Source of the DNA: Bolinopsis microptera
Taxonomy: Eukaryota > Ctenophora > Tentaculata > Lobata > Bolinopsidae
Assembly (NCBI RefSeq): GCF_026151205.1
Contig: NC_087072.1
Coordinates: forward strand, 25,759,799 to 25,819,798
Direction of reading: 5' to 3'
DNA: 60,000 nucleotides
In this document: positions 10,686-26,582 of the stretch, in pieces
Position numbering within the stretch: the stretch's first letter is position 1
Layout: every line of letters starts with the position of its first letter
Position numbers and translations under genes: made by a program
Notes under the pieces: generated by a model
Seen by the model: only the letters and a program-made list of their open reading frames with translations
Database searches by the model: none
What the model was told of the DNA's origin: nothing

Positions 10686-11444
10686 TAAATAACCGACCTG
10701 AACTTTCCAATTCTGCACTCAAACTTTTTTAAACTCATAAATGCTGCATAACTTTATGTAACTAAATCATCATTAAGTACACTTAATCTATAGTTGAATT
10801 ATGTTCTCTATTTTCATTAGATAACTAGGTAAATAGTTTCTACCCCCCCCCCCCCCTCTATACATGTACTAAATTGTTCGCATAATGCGGCAAAATGCGG
10901 CCACTCCTCAAGCTTTCATGCTGACCAAAATACTCCTTTTAGAAGTCAACATGTTGCTATTTTCCCACAGCTTTCACTTCAGCGCTTAACTTCATATTTA
11001 AATTTTAAATGGAAATTAAAGATTACCGTCATATGCTCTACGTGGATTGAACTATTTGCATAAATGTCAATTAAACCGTGAAATGCTGGATCAGAGGGGG
11101 GTATAAGACGTATCTACTACGTCAATCTACGTATAACTTACCAGTGCAGTACCTTATATGGGCATCACGTGGGTGTGTTACCCTCCGCAAGCAATCACAA
11201 ATACCAGTGAGCTGTCAGAGCCAATCAGAACACCACCTGTCATCTTGAAACTATAGTTAGTTTCTCAGATTAGGACCTGACATTCTACCAGCTTTCATAC
11301 CTCTAGTCTCTAGTCTCTACTTGCCATTCTACCAGCTTTCATACCTCTAGTCTCTAGTCTCTACTTGCCATTTTCATAAGTTTATGTTGTCATTCTCGTT
11401 GGCTTTTATTTTATGGTGTATCGCGATGTTGATCTTTATGTAGA
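10686..11444. other. spacer, no gene seen
   Basis: AT-rich with a 14-base C run (10842-10855), the single ccctccgcaagcaatcac copy at about 11180, and a two-copy 49-bp duplication at about 11281-11376 (cattctaccagctttcatac...ctctacttgc). No coding signal. Confidence 0.6.
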
Positions 11445-11766
11445 CTAGCAGGAACCCGTATAACCCTAAAATGGTGTCAAGACTCATGAGACTAAAATAA
11501 TTATTACCTATTTAATTCGCGTTTTTGACACCACTTGGGGGTCCAAATTTTGGGCTCTAAAACTCCTATTCCTTGGCCAATTTTTTATTTTTTCATGCTG
11601 ATTTGAAGGCCATTAAAGCATTTGACCCAATCAAAAAAGTTTCAGTTGTATATTTATACTTTTACGGTTTTTGCGGAATGTCGCGTTAAAGTTGATGCCG
11701 TGGTGTCAGTAAAATGGCACGGATAAACACATCCATATATATCGTCTCGCTTTATATATAGTAAGA
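11445..11766 (-). mobile_element. non-autonomous Helitron-like element, copy 2 (inverted)
   Basis: Reverse-strand copy of 7411-7733 along its full length, with the same TCTTACTATATATAAAGCGA start (at 11766) and GGGTTCCTGCTAG end (at 11445), again between A and T. Divergence from copy 1 is mostly small indels and substitutions in the AT-rich start. Confidence 0.7.
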
Positions 11767-11938
11767 TTGTTTCTTAGCTTGTTTTCAAATGAATTAACAG
11801 CAGATCATTTACAGTCGGTAATGATAAAATTCTTTTATTGAACTGAGTTTTGAATTGAGGCCTTTAATTTTTGTGATATCCAAGTTTATTAGAATATTGG
11901 CTTCAGTTTGTGCTCCTTTTGTTTCGGTTAACTCCTGG

Positions 11939-11952
11939 CGTAGTAGTAGTAG

Positions 11953-11984
<32 letters not shown>

Positions 11985-12062
11985 TATACTACTACTACTA
12001 CTACTACTAGTACTACTACTACTACTACTACTAGTACTACTACTACTACTACTACTACTACT
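11939..12062. repeat. (TAC)n / (TAG)n microsatellite
   Basis: tagtagtag followed by about 35 act/tac triplets with actagt interruptions. A smaller inverted cluster (actactac...tagtagtag) lies at 12140-12180 next to the candidate exon. Confidence 0.9.
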
Positions 12063-12195
12063 AATTTAGCGCGGGAGTGCTGTATGTTAGAAGAAAGCAA
12101 CGTGTGCACGAAGAAGAAGAGAGTACTTTAGAAGGAGAGTTGTACTACTACTTTAGTAGTAGTACAACTTTAGTAGTAGTACTTGGAGATGCGCA

Positions 12196-12435
12196 ATGCA
12201 ACACCTCCTCGCCTGCTGTTTTTGCCAATCTAAGAAAGAGAAAGAGAAAAACCGGGGGTGTAGTCGTACTGGAGAGGAGCCGCAACAGGAAGGGGAGCCC
12301 GCCCCCCGACCCAGCCACACCCCACCTGATAGTGGTCCCAGAACACGTACCGGCAGCACTAAGTCTAGACAGGGAGAGAAGGGGGAGAAGAGACACAACA
12401 CTCATACAGATACTGGGACACCGTTTGGTTACCAG
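12196..12435 (+). CDS. candidate GC-rich first exon of unknown gene
   Basis: An unusually GC-rich stretch that ends in a strong donor, ACCAG|GTAGGT, at 12435. Two frames are open. The frame from ATG 12196 starts MQHLLACCFCQSKKEKEKN (possible palmitoylated cysteines) and ends ...GTPFGYQ at phase 0. The other frame reads FANLRKRKRKTGG ... PHLIVVPEHVPAALSLDRER at phase 2. I cannot decide between them. It could be a 5' exon of the inositol-trisphosphate 3-kinase gene 14.5 kb downstream; the phase 2 frame could splice to an AG at about 26965, but that acceptor is weak. I recognise no family. Confidence 0.35.
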
Positions 12436-12521
12436 GTAGGTTGCAGGAGTATTGGCTATACTGGCACTGGAACTGAGTTCCTGCCAACTTAACAGTACCA
12501 ATTATCAACATTCTGCTGACT

Positions 12522-12800
12522 GACACACACACACACACACACACACATGTATAATACACTATCAATATACATTATACACTACGTTTAATACACTATCAAT
12601 ATACATTATAGACTACGTATAATACACTATCAATGTACATTATATACTATGTATAATACACTATCAATGTACATTATACACTATGTATAATACATTATCA
12701 ATGTACATTATACACTATGTATAATACACTATCAATGTACATTATACACTATGTATAATACACTATCAATGTACATTATACACTACGTATAATACACTAG
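12522..12800. repeat. (CA)n plus ~33-bp tandem array
   Basis: Dinucleotide repeat at 12522-12547, then about eight units of tataatacactatcaatgta + cattatacactac. Confidence 0.9.
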
Positions 12801-13015
12801 ATTATATACACTGTAATATGCTGTTCCCTCTTTGTGTTGCCCCTAACTAAAAGTTTAAGAGTGCATTGTTCCAGTGGAGACTCAGTCTACAAGGCACTCT
12901 CTTTTTCAACTGCTTTTTGTGTTTGTTTTTATGTTTTCAGTTCCATCTGCTTACTCCTTCATAAATATAATGGTCCTTCATACGGTCTATAAAATATAAT
13001 GGTCACAATTAACTA
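12801..13015. other. spacer before 37-bp satellite
   Basis: Ordinary AT-rich sequence with no exon or element end recognised. Confidence 0.5.
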
Positions 13016-15112
13016 GTAATGTGTTTTACTGTGTGCTACAAGAGGGAGACTAGTAATGTGTTTTACTGTGTGCTACAAGAGGGAGACTAGTAATGTGTTT
13101 TACTGTGTGCTACAAGAGGGAGACTAGTAATGTGTTTTACTGTGTGCTACAAGAGGGAGACTAGTAATGTGTTTTACTGTGTGCTACAAGAGGGAGACTA
13201 GTAATGTGTTTTACTGTGTGCTACAAGAGGGAGACTAGTAATGTGTTTTACTGTGTGCTACAAGAGGGAGACTAGTAATGTGTTTTACTGTGTGCTACAA
13301 GAGGGAGACTAGTAATGTGTTTTACTGTGTGCTACAAGAGGGAGACTAGTAATGTGTTTTACTGTGTGCTACAAGAGGGAGACTAGTAATGTGTTTTACT
13401 GTGTGCTACAAGAGGGAGACTAGTAATGTGTTTTACTGTGTGCTACAAGAGGGAGACTAGTAATGTGTTTTACTGTGTGCTACAAGAGGGAGACTAGTAA
13501 TGTGTTTTACTGTGTGCTACAAGAGGGAGACTAGTAATGTGTTTTACTGTGTGCTACAAGAGGGAGACTAGTAATGTGTTTTACTGTGTGCTACAAGAGG
13601 GAGACTAGTAATGTGTTTTACTGTGTGCTACAAGAGGGAGACTAGTAATGTGTTTTACTGTGTGCTACAAGAGGGAGACTAGTAATGTGTTTTACTGTGT
13701 GCTACAAGAGGGAGACTAGTAATGTGTTTTACTGTGTGCTACAAGAGGGAGACTAGTAATGTGTTTTACTGTGTGCTACAAGAGGGAGACTAGTAATGTG
13801 TTTTACTGTGTGCTACAAGAGGGAGACTAGTAATGTGTTTTACTGTGTGCTACAAGAGGGAGACTAGTAATGTGTTTTACTGTGTGCTACAAGAGGGAGA
13901 CTAGTAATGTGTTTTACTGTGTGCTACAAGAGGGAGACTAGTAATGTGTTTTACTGTGTGCTACAAGAGGGAGACTAGTAATGTGTTTTACTGTGTGCTA
14001 CAAGAGGGAGACTAGTAATGTGTTTTACTGTGTGCTACAAGAGGGAGACTAGTAATGTGTTTTACTGTGTGCTACAAGAGGGAGACTAGTAATGTGTTTT
14101 ACTGTGTGCTACAAGAGGGAGACTAGTAATGTGTTTTACTGTGTGCTACAAGAGGGAGACTAGTAATGTGTTTTACTGTGTGCTACAAGAGGGAGACTAG
14201 TAATGTGTTTTACTGTGTGCTACAAGAGGGAGACTAGTAATGTGTTTTACTGTGTGCTACAAGAGGGAGACTAGTAATGTGTTTTACTGTGTGCTACAAG
14301 AGGGAGACTAGTAATGTGTTTTACTGTGTGCTACAAGAGGGAGACTAGTAATGTGTTTTACTGTGTGCTACAAGAGGGAGACTAGTAATGTGTTTTACTG
14401 TGTGCTACAAGAGGGAGACTAGTAATGTGTTTTACTGTGTGCTACAAGAGGGAGACTAGTAATGTGTTTTACTGTGTGCTACAAGAGGGAGACTAGTAAT
14501 GTGTTTTACTGTGTGCTACAAGAGGGAGACTAGTAATGTGTTTTACTGTGTGCTACAAGAGGGAGACTAGTAATGTGTTTTACTGTGTGCTACAAGAGGG
14601 AGACTAGTAATGTGTTTTACTGTGTGCTACAAGAGGGAGACTAGTAATGTGTTTTACTGTGTGCTACAAGAGGGAGACTAGTAATGTGTTTTACTGTGTG
14701 CTACAAGAGGGAGACTAGTAATGTGTTTTACTGTGTGCTACAAGAGGGAGACTAGTAATGTGTTTTACTGTGTGCTACAAGAGGGAGACTAGTAATGTGT
14801 TTTACTGTGTGCTACAAGAGGGAGACTAGTAATGTGTTTTACTGTGTGCTACAAGAGGGAGACTAGTAATGTGTTTTACTGTGTGCTACAAGAGGGAGAC
14901 TAGTAATGTGTTTTACTGTGTGCTACAAGAGGGAGACTAGTAATGTGTTTTACTGTGTGCTACAAGAGGGAGACTAGTAATGTGTTTTACTGTGTGCTAC
15001 AAGAGGGAGACTAGTAATGTGTTTTACTGTGTGCTACAAGAGGGAGACTAGTAATGTGTTTTACTGTGTGCTACAAGAGGGAGACTAGTAATGTGTTTTA
15101 CTGTGTGCTACA
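13016..15112. repeat. 37-bp satellite, left homogeneous block
   Basis: About 57 essentially identical units of gactagtaatgtgttttact + gtgtgctacaagaggga. Open frames over it (reading VCYKRETSNVFYC-like) only reflect the absence of stops in the unit and are not genes. Confidence 0.98.
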
Positions 15113-18835
<3,723 letters not shown>

Positions 18836-20459
18836 TTTTTTCTGTGTGTACAAGGGAACTAGTAAGTTTTTATTGGGGCTCAAGGGGGGCTATAAGTGTT
18901 TTATGTGTGCTACAAAGGGAGGGGCAGAAATGTTTTTACTGGTTACAAAAAGGGGGTAGTAATGGTTTTGTGTGACAGAGGGGACATAAAAGGTTTTTTT
19001 CTGGGCTCAAGAGGGGCTATAAGTGTTTTCTGTTCCCCCGGGGGGGTTAGGGCTGGTTCCCGGGGCTAATTGTTTCCGTGCAAGGGGCTGTTTTTGGACC
19101 CCGGTTTCTCAAAGGGGCTTTGGACTTTGGGCCGGGGGCTTAATGGTTTTACTGTGTGCTACAAGAGGGAGTAGTTGGGGTTTTCTGTTTCTCAAAAGGG
19201 GGGGTTTAGTAATGTGTTTTACTTGGCTACAAAGGGAGATAGTAATTTTTTATGTGTTAAAAAGGGGGGGACATAATTGTTTTACTGTTTTTACAAAGGG
19301 GACATAATGTGTTTTTACTGGTGAAAAAGGGAGAAATTTTGTAATGTGTTTTATGTGGTACAAGGGGAGACTAGTAAAGTGTTTTCTGTGGCAAAGAGGG
19401 GGGTATAATTTTTTTACTGTGGTACAAGGGGGACTAGAATGGTTTTACTGTGGCTAAAGAGGGAAAAATATGTTTTTACTGTGTCTACAAAGGGATATAA
19501 TGTTTTTACTTTCTAAAAGGGGAATAGAAATTTTTTTACTGTGTGCCCAAGAGGAAACTAGTAAAGGTTTTTCTGTGGCAAAGGAACTAAAGGTTTACGG
19601 GTGCCAAGAGGGAGATAGTAATGTGTTTTACTGTTGCACAAAAGGGGAAAAAATTTTTGGTTTTTTTCTTTGTAAAGAAGATAGTAATGGTTTTACGTTT
19701 AAAAAAAAGAATTTTTTTTGTTGAAAAAGGGGGGGGAAGAAGTTTTAATTGCCCCAAAAATATTGTGTTTTACTGGGTTTACCAAAAAACTAAATTGTTT
19801 TTTGGTAAAAGAGGGGAAAGTTGTTTTCTGGGGACAAAGGGAGTTTTAAAAAAATGGTTTTCTTTCCCAACAAGAGGGGGAAAAAGTGTTTTCTTTCCCC
19901 CGGGGAGAAGTAGTTTTTAAAAAAGTGTTGGGTTTTTTTCTCGAGGGAGAAGATTTTTCTTTCAAAAAAGGGCCGTTTTTTTCCTGGGAAAAAAGTAAAG
20001 TGTTTTCTTCAAAAAAGGAGACAGTCTTTTTTCTTGTGCACAAAAAACTTTTGTGTTTAAAAAAGGGGACACCGATAACTAGAAAATTTTTTCTTGGAAA
20101 AAAGGGAGAAATATAAGGTTTTTCTGGTTTTTGATGGAAGTAAAAGTGTTTTCTGTGGGAAAGAGGAGACTATAATTTTTGGTTTTAAAGGTCTAATTTT
20201 TTAAAGCCAAGCTTAAAAAAGGTTTTACTTTGCTACCAAGGGAAAAATCCCTTCCCTTATATTGGGGTTTTTACTGTTTTTTCGGGGGAACATAAATTTT
20301 TTTACTTTAAAAAGGTAAGAGTGAGACTAGTAATGTGTTTTACTGTGTGCGCTAAGAGTGAAACTAGTAATGTGTTTTACTGTGTGCGCTAAGAGTGAAA
20401 CTAGTAATGTGTTTTACTGAGTGCGCTAAGAGTGAGACTAGTAATGTGTTTTACTGTGT
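18836..20459. repeat. degraded then variant 37/38-bp satellite
   Basis: 18836-20320 is highly indel-rich satellite with G, A and T runs. 20321-20459 returns to clean units of a 38-bp variant, gactagtaatgtgttttact + gtgtgcgctaagagtgaa, which runs into the hAT target site. Confidence 0.8.
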
Positions 20460-20467
20460 GCTACTAG

Positions 20468-21571
20468 TAGGCTATCCATTATTGGTATGAAATCTTTTAT
20501 CTAGATAAACAGATAAAGATTTAGGTTTTATCTAGATAAAACCGATAAAACCGATAATTTTTCTGTTGAAGGCCAAAGCCAAAATGTTTTCCAAATTTCG
20601 CAAAAACTAATTGTCGACTTTTATTACTGTTTACCAGTAATCTTGCTAAAGTACCATTTCCTTTCTTTTGAAAATATTAGAGCATCAGTTTTCTTCTCCG
20701 GGGAGCAGAAGTGCACCAGTTTTCTTCAAAACAGTAGACCAACGGTTTTCTTCTCCTAAGAACAGTAACGCAATAGTTCTCTTCAAAACAGTAGACCACT
20801 GGTTTCCTTCTCCTGCGAACAGTAACGCACTAGTTCTCTTCAAAACAGTAGACCACTGGTTTCCTTCTCCTGAGAACAGTAACGCACTAGTTCTCTTCAA
20901 AACAGTAGACCACCGGTTTTCTTCTCCTGAGAACAGTAACGCAATAGTTCTCTTCAAAACAGTAGACCAAGGGTTTCCTTCTCCTGAGAACAGTAGTGCA
21001 CCAAATACCAATTCTCCTCGAAACAGTAAAGCATTTAAAGTGATTCAGTGAACCGTTTTCTTATCCTGTCGATAACTTGGAGCAACAGATTCCTTCTCCT
21101 GAAGACAATGTTTCACGCCCAGAACACTTACGGAATTCAATTGAGTGCCCTGCCGGTATTTTTGACTCTTGTTAACAGTAACATGCTCGTTCCTGTCTCC
21201 AGAATGGTTGTAAGGTAAAACGCCAGCACCCTCAAGAGAACAATGTCAATAACCTTCTCTGGATTTCTACAGTTCATACAGTTCTACAGTTCCATAGGTA
21301 TACAAATGTAAATAAACCTCTTAAGCTCACATCTAAGTAAACTACCTCTTCTATCATACTAGAAGACGTTTGGGACTGTTTCTTGGATTACTTGGGAAGG
21401 CAAAAACACTAATATTTCTTTACAATTTTACGGTATTGTGGCAGTATTTTCGGTAATATCTAGTGAATTTTTATACCGATAAAAATATGTTTTATCTAGA
21501 TAAACAGATAACTTTTTTAAACGAATTATCGGAGATAATTATCGGTTACGATTATCGGAGTGGATAGCCTA
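20468..21571. mobile_element. non-autonomous hAT-like element in the satellite
   Basis: Terminal inverted repeat TAGGCTATCC (20468) and GGATAGCCTA (ending 21571), flanked by a perfect 8-bp duplication GCTACTAG at 20460-20467 and 21572-21579, as hAT transposases make. Subterminal tttatctagataaacagata occurs near both ends in inverted orientation. No transposase is seen; the interior holds a minisatellite. Confidence 0.82.
20685..21035. repeat. 57-bp minisatellite inside the hAT element
   Basis: Six units of ttctcttcaaaacagtagac + cactggtttccttctcctga + gaacagtaacgcactag. The length is a multiple of three, so both strands stay open; plus-strand repeats read VLFKTVDHWFPSPENSNAL (19 residues). 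I regard coding as unlikely because there is no flanking gene structure. Confidence 0.85.
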
Positions 21572-21579
21572 GCTACTAG

Positions 21580-22565
21580 TAACAGATGATTTGGAGGCTC
21601 TAAAGGCACAGCTTCAGATTATGGAACCTTTTCCATTCAATGGATTGATTATTCATTATATTGATTAATTAAGAGATCTAAGGGAAAACTAACTAACATA
21701 TCCTTCACTTGAGATTAGAGACTACAAAATGTAGCATAACAAGAAAGAAACTGAAGGACAGAATAATAAGTTAAATTAATTTAAACTCTGTAAATTAGTG
21801 TAAAATGTGTAAGGCTTATATATAATATATATCTTGATCTATGGTGGTTGATATAATATATAATTGTAACGATAATAATATACAGTGTAGAGGTATAAGC
21901 CCAGTAACTAATATCTTAATATACCTATGCGTACCTAATATGTCACAAATATTGACAAATTGTGCTTGTTAGTTTACTACCGGTCACAGTAAATCTCACT
22001 TCATTGCTGTTTCTTATTGTTCTGACTTCTGAGTCTGACATATTATGTTTATTCTTTAATTTCCACATATTAAGATGTTGAAGACCCCTCCCCTCTCATC
22101 GAGTGTATACCGATTTCTCAACGGATTATCGAAGGCATAATAAATAAGAGCAACTCCCAATTTTCTTTTGTCCAAATCGGGCATTTTGTGATTTAGCAGA
22201 AGGGCCTTTTTGAGGCTCCTTCCTTCCTTTCTATCTTGAATGACAGCAAAGGCCAGGCGACAAATAGCTATCCTTGCATTGTTGAACTAGAAGTCTCACT
22301 TTTAATTTGGATAATTAAAAAATTAGTACGTGATTAAGCAAGTCACCGTAAACTTCATATGTCTAATTTAAAGGAGAAGAGTAAGCAGGCTCTAAGTAAA
22401 TTGCCAGCAGGATTCTTGGAATTGGATAAGTATTTTAATTATGAAATATGACTCTGCAGTCTGGATATGCTGGCTTGTTATCTTCATTATCTTCATTCTC
22501 TGCTGTTTTATGTTTCAATTTATTGTGAGAATGGCTCACTGTAGTCTGTACCTCTTAATAAATGA
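21580..22565. other. non-coding, nothing recognised
   Basis: AT-rich unique sequence with no convincing exon, RNA gene or element end on either strand. Confidence 0.5.
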
Positions 22566-22569
22566 TTTC

Positions 22570-22795
22570 TCGTGCGTTTAGCTAATATTTAAGATATATT
22601 TAAGCTATAGTTAAGCTATATTTTAAAGCTAAAGTTAAGCTATAGTTAAGCTATATTTAAAAACTATATTTTAAAGCTATATTTAAGTTATATTTAAGTT
22701 ATATTTAAGTTATATTTAAGTTATATTTAAGTTATATTTAAGTTATATTTAAGCTTTATTTAAGTTATATTTAAACTATATAGTTAAGCTATATT
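22570..22795. repeat. aagctatattta / aagttatattta array
   Basis: About 20 units of 10-12 bp, with runs of ttatatttaag. The same motif returns at 23470-23595. Confidence 0.85.
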
Positions 22796-24230
22796 TTTTC
22801 TATTCACACCCTTTTGTAAAAAGGTAAAGAGGCAATAGTGAAAGGTTACGAATGATGAAAATTTTAAATCGTGAAAAGGAGGGATTTTGGAGATCGCGGT
22901 AATCGGGTTTAAATATGTTGTAGGTACTTCCGCCACACTTTGTCGTAGAGACGCACGCTAATTTATCCAACGCGAATATTTAGCACGTGCGATAATGCCT
23001 TCTGTGCACGTGCGAAACATTTGACGAATACATGATATCACTGAAAACGTTTTAATTGACGACGCAATAGCTAAGAAATTTAGATGTAATATTTCCTGAG
23101 TCAAATTTATACGTGTAGTGTATGATACAAAAGCAAAGTTCACTTTTGCCTAAATTGACGAAATTTATCTGGGAACCCCATGCGGCCATGCTATGAGGCT
23201 ATAATGTTCATAAACGATTGAAGCTGCGGCGGAATGACATGCTGACCCCGCCCAGTAAGATGAAATGTGAAAGTAATTAAGTCAATGTTCTTTATTTTAT
23301 GGCGACTGATTCCAATCACAAATCACAAGTGGTTTCTTGAGCATGATATTATGAAGTGAACTGCAGTTGATAGGAGCTTTAAGTGAATGGAAATCTAGTG
23401 TCTGTGTACTGTGTAGTGTAGTGTGTAGTGTAGCGTCTGCCACCACAAAAGACGGGCGTAATTCTTGTTAAAGCTATTTTAAAGCTATATTTAAGCTATA
23501 GTTAAGCTATATTTAAAAGCTATAGTTAAGCTATATTTAAAAGCTATAGTTAAGCTATATATTTAAGTTATATTTAAGCTATATTTAAATATAACACGTG
23601 CACGTTAACATTGCACGTGCACGTTAACATTGCACGTGCACACTACCTCACTTTCTTCCCTGTCTCCTTGTATTTTGTTTAACTCTTTACTGCTCGTGAT
23701 ATCCCAGCCCTGCTCAGCTACCAATCAGGAACTACAGTGCTATACTTTATACTAGTGTAACCAGAGCCTATAATACGGCCGGGACTTCACTATCGCAATT
23801 GAAATGCAAAAGTATAAACCCGCCTATTATATTCGAAAACATGCATAACACTGTCGTATGAAAGTATGAACTCTCTCTACAGTCCAAACAGACCGCAATG
23901 AGTGCCCCCTCCCTAATAAGCTTATAGTATAACATGACAGTGAATATTACGCGGCTAACCTAATTATGATTCAAGTAGTAACGCTACATATGCAACTAAA
24001 TATGCAGTAATGGGAGAGAGAGCGAGGAGGGAGAAAAAGAGAGCCATTTTATGTCACATTTGTGGTACAAAACCATTAATTAAACCACTTACCACCGACC
24101 GATTTAAGTATTTAAAAAACCTTTATCCTTTGGCTTCGTCAGAGTTTTGTCGAAACTATACCGAAAAAAACCAGTCCCATAACTCTTACCGTTTTTTTGA
24201 TTAAGCCTCTCGGAAATTACAAGCGCACAT
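22796..24230. other. non-coding with a second aagctatattta cluster and CACGTG repeats
   Basis: No gene recognised. 23470-23595 repeats the aagctatattta array. 23595-23645 has three copies of gcacgtgcacgttaacatt, each with a CACGTG E-box core. A tetranucleotide (CAGA)n lies at 24233-24266 just after. Confidence 0.6.
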
Positions 24231-24269
<39 letters not shown>

Positions 24270-24311
24270 CACATTCTGAAATTATTGTTTAAGATATTAT
24301 AACCTATTTTG

Positions 24312-24462
24312 ATGGTCACGTGCCTACTGGTCACGTGCCTACTGGTCACGTGCCTACTGGTCACGTGCCTACTGGTCACGTGCCTACTGGTCACGTGCCT
24401 ACTGGTCACGTGCCTACTGGTCACGTGCCTACTGGTCACGTGCCTACTGGTCACGTGCCTAC
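24312..24462. repeat. 15-bp E-box array
   Basis: Ten to eleven perfect units of ggtcacgtgcctact, each with a CACGTG core (GTCACGTG). Confidence 0.95.
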
Positions 24463-24847
24463 TGCTAAACCACATAGAAACCCATTATAATTACTAGTAG
24501 TAGAGGTCCATTGTACAGCGACAGGGGGATGTATATAAGTTGTGTGTTAATGAACACGTTTAGAATACGTTTTTAGTAACACTTAATAATATATACAAAC
24601 CATGGTACTGTAATAATACGTAAAACGATATTTAATATTTGCCTCTCTTTTTCTAATGGGTCTATTGCCAGAATACCTTAGCTACTGAGGGCTGCGCGCG
24701 ACAATACAGCACGAAACTAAGCGTGTGTTTAAGTGTATCTACATGAGAGTGTAATGTGATACGCTCATCAAGGAAACATCAAGGCGACTTAACAGACGTT
24801 TGATAAATGATAATACGTCCTGAAGACAATTATCAGCGCTCAGTGTT
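24463..24847. other. spacer, nothing recognised
   Basis: AT-rich non-coding sequence between two arrays. Confidence 0.5.
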
Positions 24848-25376
24848 CACTAGTTACTAGTTACTAGTTACTAGTTACTAGTTACTAGTTACTAGTTACT
24901 AGTTACTAGTTACTAGTTACTAATTACTAGTTACTAGTTACTAGTTACTAGTTACTAGTTACTAATTACTAGTTACTAGTTACTAGTTACTAGTTACTAG
25001 TTACAGAGAATACCACAACTACTAGTTACTAGTTACTAGTTACTAGTTACTAGTTACTAGTTACTAGTTACTAGTTACTAGTTACTAGTTACTAGTTACC
25101 AGTTACTAGTTACTAGTTACTAGTTACTAGTTACTAGTTACTAGTTACTAGTTACTAGTTACTAGTTACTAATTACTAGTTACTAATTACTAGTTACTAG
25201 TTACTACTACTAGTTACTAGTTACTAGTTACTAGTTACAGAGAATACCACAACTACTAGTTACTAGTTACTAGTTACTAGTTACAGAGAATACCACAACT
25301 ACTAGTTACTAGTTACTAGTTACTAGTTACTAGTTACTAGTTACTAGTTACTAGTCACTAGTTACAGAGAATACCA
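24848..25376. repeat. 7-bp actagtt array with cagagaataccacaa interruptions
   Basis: About 65 units of actagtt (rarely aatt or ccag variants). The block cagagaataccacaactact interrupts it at about 25003, 25237 and 25284 and ends it at 25362, implying segmental duplication within the array. Confidence 0.95.
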
Positions 25377-26394
25377 CAACTAACACACATGTCCTCTTGA
25401 TAACGTCATTTCTGAAGGTGTTTCTACATTCCCTTACTACTACTACTACTAGTAACACTACTAGTAGTGCTTAGTAGTAGTAACACTACTAGTAGTAATA
25501 ATAACGCTACTAGAAGTGTTCTGTTCTCACTACTGTCAGCTATTGAGCGTCAAGTGGACAGTAGTTACTACTACTACTAGTTACACTACAGTAACACTGC
25601 AGTAATTATTGTTCTATTTATAAACCCCTTATAGTTTCTAAACCGCGCTCTCTCTCTCTCTCTCTAACTGTGACGTCAATGTACACTCTTATTCGCTTAA
25701 TCACGTGCTTGTGTTGCGAGCAGCTGGCTCTACAGGTGTTCACTTGGCTTTGTGATCCGCACAGTGCCATATGATCCACACAGTGCCATATGATCCACAC
25801 AGTGCCATGTGATCCGCACACAGTAATTACTAATTAACCAGAATACTAACAACAATAATCATTATCTAATAAAAATGATTATCTCATAATATGTATAATT
25901 ATTATCTGATAATGTAATTTTTAGCAAAATTGACTAAGTGATTATGTGACACCGTGACACGACACCTTAATTGGGCAGCCTTAACGATTCCCATAATGTT
26001 TAAAGGGGTGGTTAACGGGGTCACCTTATCACGTGATTAGGTAAACCAATCACCTGATCACACGTAATGAATAAACTCGTTATGCTTCGTATCTCGGTCA
26101 TCTGAGAAGCTATAACTCTCATTTTTTCGGGACAAACGTAATTCGAATGGCCAAACACACTCCAATCAAATTTGGCTCGATCCGACACTCCAAACTATCA
26201 AATAAATGCGAAAATGAACCTTCATTTGAAAACAATGAACTCGAATATTTTTCGATTTGACAAATTCCCCGAACCAGTGGTGGTAGTAAGTCATACCAGA
26301 AAGAATTATTTCAATTATGCACTCAGTGACTGAGCTATTAAGGTCAACGTATGTACACTGACTTTTGGCCCATGCCCCAGTCCCACCCTGTATA
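25377..26394. other. non-coding with short microsatellites
   Basis: actact/tagtag clusters (25437-25580), (CT)n at 25650-25666 and three units of ccatatgatccacacagtg (25755-25818). No gene recognised. Confidence 0.5.
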
Positions 26395-26582
26395 ATTATT
26401 ATCTAGTTATAATATAATTATTATAATATAATAGTAATATAATTATTATCTAATAATATAATTATTATCTAATAATATAATTATCATCTAATTATATAAT
26501 TATTGTCTAATAATATAATTATTATCTAATAATATAATTATTATCTAATTATATAATTATTGTCTAATAATATAATTATTGT
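26395..26582. repeat. aataatataattattatct AT-rich array
   Basis: About nine imperfect units of an 18-21 bp palindromic A/T motif (ataattattatctaataat). Confidence 0.85.

Noticed and set aside
20668-21051. 127-codon frame with VLFKTVDHWFPSPENSNAL repeats
   Set aside because: It is internal to a non-autonomous hAT element, open on both strands because of the 57-bp period, and has no splice signals.
22958-23143. 61-codon minus-strand frame
   Set aside because: No motif, no splice context, and a length expected by chance in this composition.
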